Origin: 70-18 sp041691815
GTDB lineage: Bacteria; Pseudomonadota; Alphaproteobacteria; Acetobacterales; Acetobacteraceae
Reading direction: 5' to 3'
Assembly (NCBI GenBank): GCA_041691815.1
Contig: JBEPTZ010000076.1
Coordinates: 1-20,994, forward strand
Length of the DNA: 20,994 nt
The notes below the pieces were generated by a model, which made no database searches, had not been told where the DNA came from, and saw only the letters and a program-made list of their open reading frames with translations. The translations under genes and the position numbers were made by a program. Positions 14,042-20,994 of the stretch are shown piece by piece. How positions within the stretch are numbered: position 1 is the stretch's first letter; each line of letters begins with the position of its first letter.

Positions 14042-14935
14042 ATGCGTATTTTGAGCGTCATTTTCATCGCCCTGCCGTTCCTGGCAGCATTTTCAGCCCA
14101 TGCCGAACTGCCCGCCGCGGGTATCAGGTGGCATGGCGGCCTGCTGGTGCCGATGCGGCCGCCGGCGCCCGCACCGCTGGCGCTGAATGCGAAAAGCGGC
14201 CTGCCACGGGTGATTGGCCCGTCCCACGCCGCCGCCGGCCTCGCCGCCACGCCGTTCGGCGCCCCCGGCCAGCAATGCCGCAGCGCGATCATGACTGCCG
14301 AGCGCGCCGCCGGGATTCCCACCCAGCTTATGGCGGCGATCGCGCGGGTGGAAAGCGGGCGGCGGGATGCCCAGGGGGTGATGCAGCCCTGGCCGTGGAC
14401 GATCAATGCCGAGGGCGTCGGCAGCACCTATAATTCCAAGGCCGAGGCGATCGCCGCGGTGCAGGCGTTGCAGGCCAGCGGCGTGCGGTCGATCGATGTC
14501 GGCTGCATGCAGGTCAACCTGATGTTCCATCCGGACGCCTTCGCGTCGCTGGACCAGGCGTTCGATCCGGCGGCCAATGCCCGCTATGCCGCCGGTTTCC
14601 TCGGCCGGCTGTATGGCCAGACCGGCGACTGGACCAAGGCCACCGCCGCGTATCACTCGGCCACGCCGGAATTGGGCGAGCCGTATCAGCGCAAGGTGGC
14701 GGCGGTGCTGCCGGACGAGATGAAGCATCTGCACGACGTGCCGTTTGGCCAGCAGAATGTCTGGAGCGTGAACGCCTGGACCGCCAATGCCTGGAACACC
14801 GGTGGGCGAGGTGGCGGCTTCATGCTGAACAACGGCGCCAAGGCGGCCAGGATCATCCCGATGGCGCAGGGCACGGCGGGGCGTGGCCTCGATGCCTATC
14901 GCCGCAATCCGGTGCCGATGATCGCGTCGCGTTAA
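14042..14935 (+). CDS. Secreted lytic transglycosylase (SLT domain)
   Basis: A 297-residue exported protein. The signal peptide is about residues 1-21 (hydrophobic core IFIALPFLAAF, cleavage after AHA). A short Pro/Ala-rich linker is followed by a single SLT lysozyme-like domain from about 82 to 225: catalytic Glu104 in IARVESGRR, GCMQVNLMFHP (154-164) and AYHSATPE (203-210). The C-terminal tail rich in Asn, Gly and Trp has no recognised domain. It should cleave the MurNAc-GlcNAc bond in periplasmic peptidoglycan to form 1,6-anhydro ends. Specialised SLTs of this size open the wall for flagella or secretion systems; the FlaG-like gene 79 bp downstream makes a flagellar link possible but unproven. 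The start has only a weak ribosome binding site; the signal peptide fixes it. Confidence 0.9.
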   Translation: MRILSVIFIALPFLAAFSAHAELPAAGIRWHGGLLVPMRPPAPAPLALNAKSGLPRVIGPSHAAAGLAATPFGAPGQQCRSAIMTAERAAGIPTQLMAAIARVESGRRDAQGVMQPWPWTINAEGVGSTYNSKAEAIAAVQALQASGVRSIDVGCMQVNLMFHPDAFASLDQAFDPAANARYAAGFLGRLYGQTGDWTKATAAYHSATPELGEPYQRKVAAVLPDEMKHLHDVPFGQQNVWSVNAWTANAWNTGGRGGGFMLNNGAKAARIIPMAQGTAGRGLDAYRRNPVPMIASR

Positions 14936-15014
14936 CCGCTTTTTTACCGGATTGCCGGAATCTGAGACGGATCGCGCGGCTTGCGACAGCGCGTTCCGTA
15001 ACAGGACCGGCAGC

Positions 15015-15299
15015 ATGCAGGATGATCTCACCGTTCGCCGCGCGGGCGGCCCCTCCCCGCGCCCGGAGGCGATCCCGCCGCCGCGCCCGGCCGAGGCGGC
15101 GGCCGGCGCGCGCAATGCCCCCGGGCACCCGAACCCGCCCATGCGGCTCGACCCGGCGCTCGGTGTGGTGGTGGTGGCGTTTCATGACGAGCACGGCGCG
15201 GTGACCACCTCGATCCCGACCCAGCAGCAATTGGATGCCTACCGAACCTGGGAGCGCACCCGCAGCGGCCCGCCTCCAACGAATGGAAGTGAAGTATAA
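15015..15299 (+). CDS. Small protein with a FlaG-like C-terminal segment
   Basis: A 94-residue protein from the ATG at 15015, which has AGGA 8 nt upstream; the frame is open to an ATG at 14952 without a comparable site. The first half is Pro/Ala/Arg-rich and looks disordered. The second half (MRLDPALGVVVVAFHDEHG, then a TTSIPTQQQLDAYR stretch) follows the pattern of the FlaG domain: a hydrophobic strand, D..tG turn, V...IP and a terminal helix. FlaG proteins influence flagellar filament length. The match is by eye and no flagellar gene is nearby apart from a lytic transglycosylase just upstream, so the function is tentative; a plain hypothetical protein is the safe label. The stop codon lies in an AT-rich patch. 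Confidence 0.6.
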   Translation: MQDDLTVRRAGGPSPRPEAIPPPRPAEAAAGARNAPGHPNPPMRLDPALGVVVVAFHDEHGAVTTSIPTQQQLDAYRTWERTRSGPPPTNGSEV

Positions 15300-15345
15300 G
15301 AAATACTTTGTATCTAGTTGAATATATGAAAAAACAATTACGCCG
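15285..15345. other. AT-rich patch between the small protein gene and ilvD
   Basis: About 60 bp with roughly two-thirds A+T in an otherwise 70% GC window. It contains a weak 6-bp hairpin AAGTAT / ATACTT (15292-15308) overlapping the upstream stop codon. An ATG at 15326 begins a 43-codon frame (MKKQLRRAHLKAWNAIARPL, ending at 15457) with no convincing ribosome binding site. The base composition suggests a promoter or transcription end region for the genes around it, but I cannot identify a clear -35/-10 pair. Confidence 0.45.
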
Positions 15346-15497
15346 TGCTCATCTGAAGGCCTGGAACGCGATCGCGCGCCCGCTTCAGCCGACTGGCGGG
15401 ATGCCGTCTGCAGCACCTCCCTGGACCGCAGCAGGCCCGCCGCCTAACCTGACCTGATCAGCCCCCGGCAGGCCCGGGGCGGTTCGAGGAGGGTGAA

Positions 15498-17234
15498 ATG
15501 GCGAATGCGAGCGGTCGGAAATGGGACAAATCCCGCCTGCCGAGCCGGCATGTGACCGAAGGTCCGGAACGCGCCCCGCATCGGTCGTACTACTACGCGA
15601 TGGGGCTGGGTTCGCGGGAGATCAACCAGCCATTCGTCGGCGTCGCCTCCTGCTGGAACGAAGCAGCACCGTGCAATACCGCGCTGATGCGCCAGGCGCA
15701 TGCCGTCAGTGCCGGGGTCAAGGCCGCCGGCGCCACGCCGCGGGAGTTCTGCACGATCACCGTCACCGACGGCATCGCCATGGGCCATGAAGGCATGCGG
15801 TCGTCGCTGGTGAGCCGCGAAGTCATCGCCGACTCGGTGGAACTGACCATCCGCGGCCATAGCTACGACGCCCTGGTCGGCATCGCCGGCTGCGACAAAT
15901 CGCTGCCCGGGATGATGATGGCGATGCTGCGGCTCAACGTGCCGTCGGTGTTTCTCTATGGCGGCTCGATCCTTCCGGGAACCTGGCATGGCAGGGACGT
16001 CACCGTGCTTGATGTGTTCGAGGGCGTCGGCGCGCATTCGGCGGGCCGCATGAGCCTCGCCGACCTCGGCGATCTGGAACGCCACGCCTGCCCCGGCGAG
16101 GGCGCCTGCGGCGGCCAGTTCACCGCCAACACCATGGCCTGCGTCTCCGAAGCGATCGGGCTGGCGCTGCCGCTGTCGGCGGCCCTGCCGGCGCCGTATG
16201 AGAGCCGCGATCGCTACGCCTACGCCTCGGGCGAGGCGGTGGTCGAACTGATCGCACGCGGCATCCGGCCGCGCGACATCTGCACCCGCAAGGCGTTCGA
16301 GAACGCCGCGGTGGTGGTGGCGGCGACCGGCGGCTCGACCAACTCGGTGCTGCATCTGCCGGCCATGGCGCATGAATGTGGGGTGGATTTCACCCTGCGC
16401 GACGTGGCCGAGATCTTCCGCCGCACGCCCTACCTCGCCGACCTCAAGCCCGGCGGGCGTTACGTCGCCAAGGACATGGGCGAGGCCGGCGGCGTGCCGA
16501 TGCTGCTGCGGACGCTGCTCGACGGCGGTTTTATTCATGGCGACCTGATGACGGTGACCGGCAAGACCCTGGCCGAGAATATCGCCGACCTGAAATGGCG
16601 TGACGACCAGAAGGTCATCCACCCGTCCTCGCGCCCGCTGTCGCCGACCGGCGGCGTGGTCGGGCTGTGGGGAACGCTGGCGCCGGATGGCGGCATCGTG
16701 AAGGTCGCCGGCATGGCGGCGCATCGGGCGCATCGCGGCCCGGCGCGGGTGTTCGACGGCGAGGAGGCCTGTTTTGCCGCGGTGCAGAGCGGCGCCTATG
16801 CCGACGGCGATGTGCTGGTGATCCGCTATGAAGGCCCGAAAGGCGGGCCGGGGATGCGGGAGATGCTGTCGACCACCGCGGCATTGTCGGGGCAGGGCCG
16901 TGGCGACAAGGTGGCACTGGTGACCGACGGGCGGTTCTCCGGGGCGACGCGCGGGTTGTGCATCGGCCATGTCGGGCCGGAGGCGCAGGAGGGCGGGCCG
17001 ATCGCGCTGGTGCGTGACGGCGACATCATTGCGATCGATGCCGATGCCGGGGTGCTGAACCTGGAAGTCGATGACGCCGAACTGGCGCGGCGGCGGCAAT
17101 CCTGGCAGCCACGCGAGACCAACTACGCATCCGGGGCGATCTGGAAATACGCGCAGATGGTCGGGCCGGCGCATCTCGGGGCGACGACGCATCCGGGGCA
17201 ACGCGCCGAGCGGCACGTCTACGCGGATATCTGA
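15498..17234 (+). CDS. ilvD: IlvD/Edd family dehydratase (dihydroxy-acid dehydratase)
   Basis: A 578-residue iron-sulphur dehydratase, within the length of the IlvD type. Cluster cysteines are Cys59 (APCN), Cys132 (GCDKS) and Cys204 (GACGG). Asp91 and Asp133 with Lys134 (probably carbamylated) should bind Mg2+, and the C-terminal DGRFSGATRG carries the catalytic Ser. Three such cysteines match the [2Fe-2S] branch. IlvD converts 2,3-dihydroxy-3-methyl acids to 2-oxo acids in valine and isoleucine synthesis; close paralogues dehydrate sugar acids (for example xylonate, arabinonate), and the sugar lactonase 3 kb upstream keeps that option open. The start is firm: GAGGAGGG ends 4 nt before ATG. 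A small hairpin (CCCCGG / CCGGGG, 15463-15479) sits just before the ribosome binding site. It is convergent with the paaG-like gene. Confidence 0.88.
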   Translation: MANASGRKWDKSRLPSRHVTEGPERAPHRSYYYAMGLGSREINQPFVGVASCWNEAAPCNTALMRQAHAVSAGVKAAGATPREFCTITVTDGIAMGHEGMRSSLVSREVIADSVELTIRGHSYDALVGIAGCDKSLPGMMMAMLRLNVPSVFLYGGSILPGTWHGRDVTVLDVFEGVGAHSAGRMSLADLGDLERHACPGEGACGGQFTANTMACVSEAIGLALPLSAALPAPYESRDRYAYASGEAVVELIARGIRPRDICTRKAFENAAVVVAATGGSTNSVLHLPAMAHECGVDFTLRDVAEIFRRTPYLADLKPGGRYVAKDMGEAGGVPMLLRTLLDGGFIHGDLMTVTGKTLAENIADLKWRDDQKVIHPSSRPLSPTGGVVGLWGTLAPDGGIVKVAGMAAHRAHRGPARVFDGEEACFAAVQSGAYADGDVLVIRYEGPKGGPGMREMLSTTAALSGQGRGDKVALVTDGRFSGATRGLCIGHVGPEAQEGGPIALVRDGDIIAIDADAGVLNLEVDDAELARRRQSWQPRETNYASGAIWKYAQMVGPAHLGATTHPGQRAERHVYADI

Positions 17235-17270
17235 CCAGTCGGCAAAATCGGCGGCGCGGGCGGCGGGCGG

Positions 17271-18044
17271 CTATCTTCCGGTGAATTTGGCCGGCCGTTT
17301 CTGCAGGAACGCCTGCACCCCCTCCTGGTGGTCCTCGGTGCGGCTGGCGAGGCTTTGGCCGTCGCGTTCCAGGTCGAGTTGCTGGTCCAGCGTGCCGCCG
17401 GCGGCGAGCAGATGGCGGGTCATCACCAGGGCTTTGGTCGGCATGGCGGCGAGCCGGGCGGCCAGCGCGCGGGCCTCGTCCATCAGCGCGGCGTCGTCGA
17501 CCACGCTCCAGATCATCCCCCAGGCCAGCGCGGTTTCGGCCGGCAGCGGTTCGGCCAGCATCGCCATGCCACGGGCGCGGGCCAGGCCAGCCAGCCTGGG
17601 CAGGTGGAAGCTGCCACCGCAATCCGGCACCAGGCCGATGCGGGCGAAGGCCTGGAGGAATTTGGCCGAGCGGGCAGCGATGACGATATCGCAACCGAGC
17701 GCGATGCTGGAGCCGGCGCCGGCGGCGATGCCGTTGACCGCGCAGATGGTCGGCATGCGCAGGCGGAACAGCTTGCGGGCCAGCGGGTTCCAGGTTTCCT
17801 CGATGGCGTTGCCGCTGTCCTTACGCTCGCCTGGGACGCGGCCGGACAGATCGGCGCCGGCGCAGAAGCCGCGGCCGGTGCCGGTGAGCAGGAGGGCGCG
17901 GCAGGCGGGGTCGGCCTCGGCGGCCAGCAGCGCGGCCATCAGCAGTTCGTGGGTGGGGCGGTCGAGCGCGTTCAGCCGGTCGGGCCGGTTGAGGGTGATG
18001 ATGCGGTAGGAGTCGCGCTGTTCGACCAGGATCGCGTCGCTCAT
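17271..18044 (-). CDS. paaG: Enoyl-CoA hydratase/isomerase, PaaG-like
   Basis: A 257-residue crotonase-fold protein. It resembles E. coli PaaG over its length: GRGFCAGADL (58-67), NPLARKLFRL (86-95), CAVNGIAAGAG (101-111) forming the second half of the oxyanion hole, DIVIAARSAKF (119-129), GLVPDCGG (137-144) with the catalytic Asp141, WGMIWSVVDD, then LDQQLDLERD and the AFLQKRPAKFTGR end. PaaG converts ring-1,2-epoxyphenylacetyl-CoA to an oxepin in phenylacetate degradation and can also isomerise other unsaturated acyl-CoAs. No other paa genes are in the window, so a general acyl-CoA isomerase role is possible. The start at 18044 has AAGG 8 nt upstream; an in-frame ATG at 18086 would add 14 residues. 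It diverges from the acyl-CoA synthetase gene across a 157-bp gap with direct repeats. Confidence 0.85.
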   Translation of the reverse strand: MSDAILVEQRDSYRIITLNRPDRLNALDRPTHELLMAALLAAEADPACRALLLTGTGRGFCAGADLSGRVPGERKDSGNAIEETWNPLARKLFRLRMPTICAVNGIAAGAGSSIALGCDIVIAARSAKFLQAFARIGLVPDCGGSFHLPRLAGLARARGMAMLAEPLPAETALAWGMIWSVVDDAALMDEARALAARLAAMPTKALVMTRHLLAAGGTLDQQLDLERDGQSLASRTEDHQEGVQAFLQKRPAKFTGR

Positions 18045-18111
18045 GGGGGGTGCCTTTTTCGCCGCGTTTTGGGTGGCGGCGAGCATAGGCGCGCGGTGCG
18101 CTGCGAACCAA

Positions 18112-18142
18112 GCGGGGTCGTGACGCCGGCGGGGTCGTGACG
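18112..18142. repeat. Direct repeat in the paaG/acyl-CoA synthetase divergent region
   Basis: GCGGGGTCGTGACG occurs at 18112-18125 and 18129-18142, exactly repeated with a 17-bp period. It lies in the gap between two divergent start codons (18044 and 18202). This could be a pair of regulator binding sites or a simple slippage duplication; the short arms and high GC content prevent a firm call. Confidence 0.55.
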
Positions 18143-18201
18143 GGCAAGCGGGGGCGCTCTATCGTCGGCGCAACAACGTCGCCCCGGGGAGCCAAACGCG
18201 C

Positions 18202-20331
18202 ATGTCCGAGTCCCGCCGCCTGTACCGCCATGACGAACTGGCACGCATGCTCAATCCGGCCAGTCTGGCGATCATCGGCGCCTCGGCGCGGGCCGGGGCA
18301 TTTGGCGAGCGGGTGCTGGGCAATCTGCAGGCGTATTCCGGGCGGATTCATCTGGTGAACGGGCGTTATCAGGAGATCAGCGGCAGGCCGTGCCATGCCT
18401 CGGTGCTGGCGCTGCCGGAAAGCCCGGATGTGGCGGTGATCACCGTGGCGCGCGAGGTGGTGGAGCAGGTGGTGGAGGAGTGCATCGAGGCAAAAGTGGG
18501 GGGCATGATCGTGTTCGCCTCCGGCTACAGCGAGACCGGCAAGCCGGAGCGGGTGGCGCAGCAGACGCATCTGGCGCGGCGCGCGCAGGAGTCGGGGATT
18601 CCGCTGATCGGGCCGAACTGCATCGGCACGGTGAATTTCGCGCTGCGCAGCCGCATCACCTTCATGCCGTATGCGGTGATGGCGCCGCCGGGCAACGGGG
18701 CGATCGGCATCATCAGCCAGTCCGGCGCGCTGGGTTTCGGCATGGAGCAGGCGATCCAGCGCGGCGTGGCGGTGAGCCATGTGCTGACTTCGGGCAATTC
18801 CTGCGACGTGGATATGGCGGATTACGTCGCCTATCTGGCCGATGAGCCGGAGTGCGGGGCGATCGCGCTGCTGTTCGAGGGCATGGCCGATCCGGGCCGG
18901 CTGTTGCTGGCGTGCGAGTATGCCGCCGAGCGCAACAAGCCTGTCATCGTCTGCAAGATCGCGGTCGGCGAGCATGGCGCGGCGGCGGCAATGTCGCATA
19001 CCGGCTCGCTGGCCGGCTCGCAGGCGGCGTATCGCGCGGCGTTCGAGCGGGCCGGCGTGGTGCTGGTCGATGATCTGGCGGCGGTGATGGAAACCGCCAG
19101 CTTCTTCGCCAAGGCGCCGCCGCCGAAAGCCGCCGGGATCGCGGTGCTGGCGACCTCCGGGGGGGCGGCGATCATGGCGGCGGACAGCGCCGAGGCGCAT
19201 GGCCTGGCGCTGCCGCAGCCGCACGAAGCGGCGCGCGCGGTGCTGGAGGCGCGGATTCCGGAATACGGCTCGTCGCGCAATCCGGTCGATGTCACCGCGA
19301 TGGTGATGAACGACCCGCAATGCGTGCCGGACTGCGCCGAGGCGCTGCTCGATGATCCGAGCTATGCGGCGCTGGTGGTGCCGAGCGTGTTCTCCTCGCC
19401 GCAGGGGGTGCTGCGGGTGCCGCTGTATGGCGAACTGGCGCGCAGGCACGGCAAGCCGGTGATCAATGTCTGGCTGACCGACTGGCTGGAAGGTCCGACC
19501 TCGCGCGAGATGGAGATGGAGCCGGGGGTGGCGCTGTTCCGCTCGATGAACCGCTGCTTCGCGACGCTGGCGGCCTGGCAGCGGCGGGCGGCGCTGCTGG
19601 CGGCTGGCCCGCGCATTCTGGTGCCGCTGGCCGCAGCAGGGGCGCGGGAGAAGGCGGCGGCACTGCTGGCGGCAGCCGGGGGCACGCTGACCGAGCGCGA
19701 GGCCAAGGACGCGCTGGCCGCCTATGGGGTGCCGGTGGTGCAGGAGCGGCTGGCCCATAGCGCTGCGGAGGCCGGCGAAATCGCCGCGTCGCTGGGTTTC
19801 CCGGCGGTGCTGAAGGTGGAAAGCCCAGATTTGCCGCACAAGACCGAGGCTGGGGTGATCCGGCTCAACCTGAAATCCGCCGCCGAGGTGGAGGTGGCTT
19901 ATGATGCGGTGATGGCCAATGCCGCCCGCGTCTCCCCTGCCCCACGCATCAACGGCGTGCTGGTGCAGCCGATGGTGCCGCAGGGGGCGGAGATCATGGT
20001 CGGGGGGCGGGTCGATCCGCTGTTCGGGCCGTTGATCGTGGTCGGGCTGGGCGGGATTTTCGTCGAGTTGCTGAAGGATACCGCGATCGCGCTGGCGCCG
20101 GTGACGCATGCCGAGGCGCTGGCGATGCTCGGCAAACTGAAGGGCCAGGCGATGCTGGACGGCTTCCGCGGCGCCGCCGGCGTGGATCGCGACGCGCTGG
20201 CCGGGGTGATCTGCCGGATCGGCGAATTCATCGCCGACCACCAGGGGATCGTCGCCGAGATCGACGTCAACCCGCTGATCGCCGCCGGCGAGCGGATCCT
20301 GGCGGTGGATGCGCTGATCGTGAAGCAGTAG
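18202..20331 (+). CDS. NDP-forming acyl-CoA synthetase (acetate--CoA ligase family, fused alpha-beta)
   Basis: A 709-residue fused protein of the ADP-forming acetyl-CoA synthetase/succinyl-CoA synthetase-like superfamily. Order: CoA-binding Rossmann domain (about 10-145, LAIIGASAR near the start and GPNCIG at 137-142), two succinyl-CoA-ligase-like domains (about 160-460) with the phosphohistidine His266 in MSHTGSLAGS and Glu226 in LFEGM, then a C-terminal ATP-grasp domain (about 490-709) with FPAVLKVESPDLPHKTEAG and EIDVNPLIA. It would activate a carboxylic acid to its CoA thioester, or run in reverse. Related proteins include feruloyl-CoA, pimeloyl-CoA and acetyl-CoA ligases, so the acid is unknown; the divergent paaG-like gene suggests acyl or aromatic-acid catabolism. 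GGGGAG precedes the ATG by 10 nt. Confidence 0.92.
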   Translation: MSESRRLYRHDELARMLNPASLAIIGASARAGAFGERVLGNLQAYSGRIHLVNGRYQEISGRPCHASVLALPESPDVAVITVAREVVEQVVEECIEAKVGGMIVFASGYSETGKPERVAQQTHLARRAQESGIPLIGPNCIGTVNFALRSRITFMPYAVMAPPGNGAIGIISQSGALGFGMEQAIQRGVAVSHVLTSGNSCDVDMADYVAYLADEPECGAIALLFEGMADPGRLLLACEYAAERNKPVIVCKIAVGEHGAAAAMSHTGSLAGSQAAYRAAFERAGVVLVDDLAAVMETASFFAKAPPPKAAGIAVLATSGGAAIMAADSAEAHGLALPQPHEAARAVLEARIPEYGSSRNPVDVTAMVMNDPQCVPDCAEALLDDPSYAALVVPSVFSSPQGVLRVPLYGELARRHGKPVINVWLTDWLEGPTSREMEMEPGVALFRSMNRCFATLAAWQRRAALLAAGPRILVPLAAAGAREKAAALLAAAGGTLTEREAKDALAAYGVPVVQERLAHSAAEAGEIAASLGFPAVLKVESPDLPHKTEAGVIRLNLKSAAEVEVAYDAVMANAARVSPAPRINGVLVQPMVPQGAEIMVGGRVDPLFGPLIVVGLGGIFVELLKDTAIALAPVTHAEALAMLGKLKGQAMLDGFRGAAGVDRDALAGVICRIGEFIADHQGIVAEIDVNPLIAAGERILAVDALIVKQ

Positions 20332-20352
20332 GCAGGGATACGCTTGTCGATC

Positions 20353-20377
20353 CCGGCGAGGCATGAAACCTTGCCGG
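20353..20377 (+). other. Intercistronic hairpin between acyl-CoA synthetase and acylase genes
   Basis: CCGGCGAGG pairs with CCTTGCCGG (one G-U) around a 7-nt loop, 21 nt after the synthetase stop and 22 nt before the acylase start. No U tract follows, so it is more likely an mRNA structure within an operon than a terminator. Confidence 0.35.
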
Positions 20378-20399
20378 CAGCAGCCAGCAGGAGACAGAG

Positions 20400-20994
20400 A
20401 TGCCGAACGATGCCGTCGCGCACGAGACCTCGCATGTGGTGCCCGGGCTGCAACAGCCGGCCGAGATCGTGGTGGATCGCTGGGGTATCCCGCATCTGCG
20501 CGCCACTACCAGGGCCGATCTGTTCTTCGTCCAGGGCTTCAACGCCGGGCGCGACCGGCTGTGGCAGCTCGACATCTGGCGCAAGCGCGGGCTGGGCCTG
20601 ATGGCCGGAGATTTCGGGCCGGGCTTCCTGGCGCAGGACCGGGCGGCGCGGCTGTTCCTGTATCGCGGCGACATGGCGGCGGAATGGACCGGCTATGGCA
20701 CCGATGAGGCGCGCGATATCACCGAGTCATTCGTCGCCGGGCTGAATGCCTGGATCGCGCTGACCGAGGCCAAGCCCGAGTTGCTGGCGCCGGAATTCGC
20801 CGCCATGGGCACAAGCCCGGCGCGCTGGGCGGCCGAGGACGCGGTGCGCATCCGCAGCCATGCGCTGGTGCGCAACGTGCTGTCCGAGGCGGGGGGCGGC
20901 CCGGGGGTGGCGCGCGCCGGCCGGCCCACCCAACTTGGACCCAAAAAACTAGTGCCCGCCAGGGAGGCGCGGATGGCGGGCCGGGGGGCGAAGG
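20400..20994 (+). CDS. Penicillin acylase family protein, N-terminal part
   Basis: An N-terminal fragment of 198 codons, open to the window end. It begins MPNDAVAHETSHVVPGLQ and carries the penicillin/acyl-homoserine-lactone acylase alpha-chain pattern: VVDRWGIPHLRA (24-35), DLFFVQGFNAGRDRLWQLD (39-57), then the RSHALVRNVLSE helix near 152-163. These N-terminal nucleophile hydrolases cleave amide or acyl bonds after self-processing; the catalytic Ser of the beta chain would lie further on and is not present. No signal peptide is obvious, unlike periplasmic members. AGGAG lies 6 nt before the ATG. It is 68 bp after the synthetase gene, probably cotranscribed. From about residue 164 (20892 on) the translation stops looking like the family and turns Gly/Arg/Pro-rich, which may be sequence error at a contig end. 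Confidence 0.85.
   Translation, partial: MPNDAVAHETSHVVPGLQQPAEIVVDRWGIPHLRATTRADLFFVQGFNAGRDRLWQLDIWRKRGLGLMAGDFGPGFLAQDRAARLFLYRGDMAAEWTGYGTDEARDITESFVAGLNAWIALTEAKPELLAPEFAAMGTSPARWAAEDAVRIRSHALVRNVLSEAGGGPGVARAGRPTQLGPKKLVPAREARMAGRGAK

Noticed and set aside
17821..20364. Long minus-strand open frame (847 codons) opposite the acyl-CoA synthetase
   Set aside because: Its translation is Arg/His/Gln-rich without motifs, and the opposite strand carries a fully recognisable synthetase. It is a GC-bias artefact.

Overview
This is a GC-rich (about 70% by eye) bacterial chromosomal window with dense, short-spaced genes. The combination of thrS-infC with two lipopolysaccharide-type glycosyltransferases, DUF2945/DUF488 and GFA proteins, a PaaG-like isomerase and an NDP-forming acyl-CoA synthetase suggests an alphaproteobacterium. 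My best guess is Acetobacteraceae/Rhodospirillales; this comes from protein resemblance and could not be searched. I see no rRNA, tRNA, CRISPR array, integrase, transposase or recognisable defence system. Most of the window is ordinary housekeeping and metabolic chromosome.

Layout. Positions 106-5791 are all on the minus strand: glycosyltransferase family 4, glycosyltransferase family 9, thrS, infC, then an SDR oxidoreductase. From 5836 to 10761 the orientation alternates: ABHD10-like hydrolase (+), NAD-dependent epimerase (-, with its 3' end overlapping the hydrolase), membrane-anchored TPR protein (+), GFA zinc protein (+), a DUF2945-DUF488 pair (-), and an HSL-family esterase (+). From 10885 to 13815 an FMN-dependent alpha-hydroxy-acid dehydrogenase (-) diverges from an SMP-30 sugar lactonase (+), whose stop codon overlaps the start of an N-formylglutamate amidohydrolase (+). 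From 14042 on come a secreted lytic transglycosylase, a small FlaG-like protein, an IlvD/Edd dehydratase, a PaaG-type isomerase (-), an ADP/GDP-forming acyl-CoA synthetase, and the first 198 codons of a penicillin-acylase-family protein that runs off the window.

How they work together. thrS-infC is the classic translation pair, but rpmI-rplT do not follow it. The two glycosyltransferases probably build a surface glycan. The lactonase, hydroxy-acid dehydrogenase and dehydratase suggest sugar-acid or hydroxy-acid catabolism, and the divergent paaG-like and acyl-CoA synthetase genes suggest acyl-CoA catabolism; both are inferences from family and proximity.

The least ordinary material is between the genes. 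There is a set of A/T-tract hairpins whose outer stems differ but stay complementary, including a roughly 113-bp composite inverted element at 10765-10877. A perfect 20-bp palindrome swallows the stop codon of the TPR gene and is followed by a second palindrome and a 21-bp tandem repeat. A duplicated 21-mer lies at the TPR start. infC probably initiates at a non-canonical AUA codon. The GC skew of the + strand changes sign near 12.9 kb. The last roughly 110 bases look like an unreliable sequence end.
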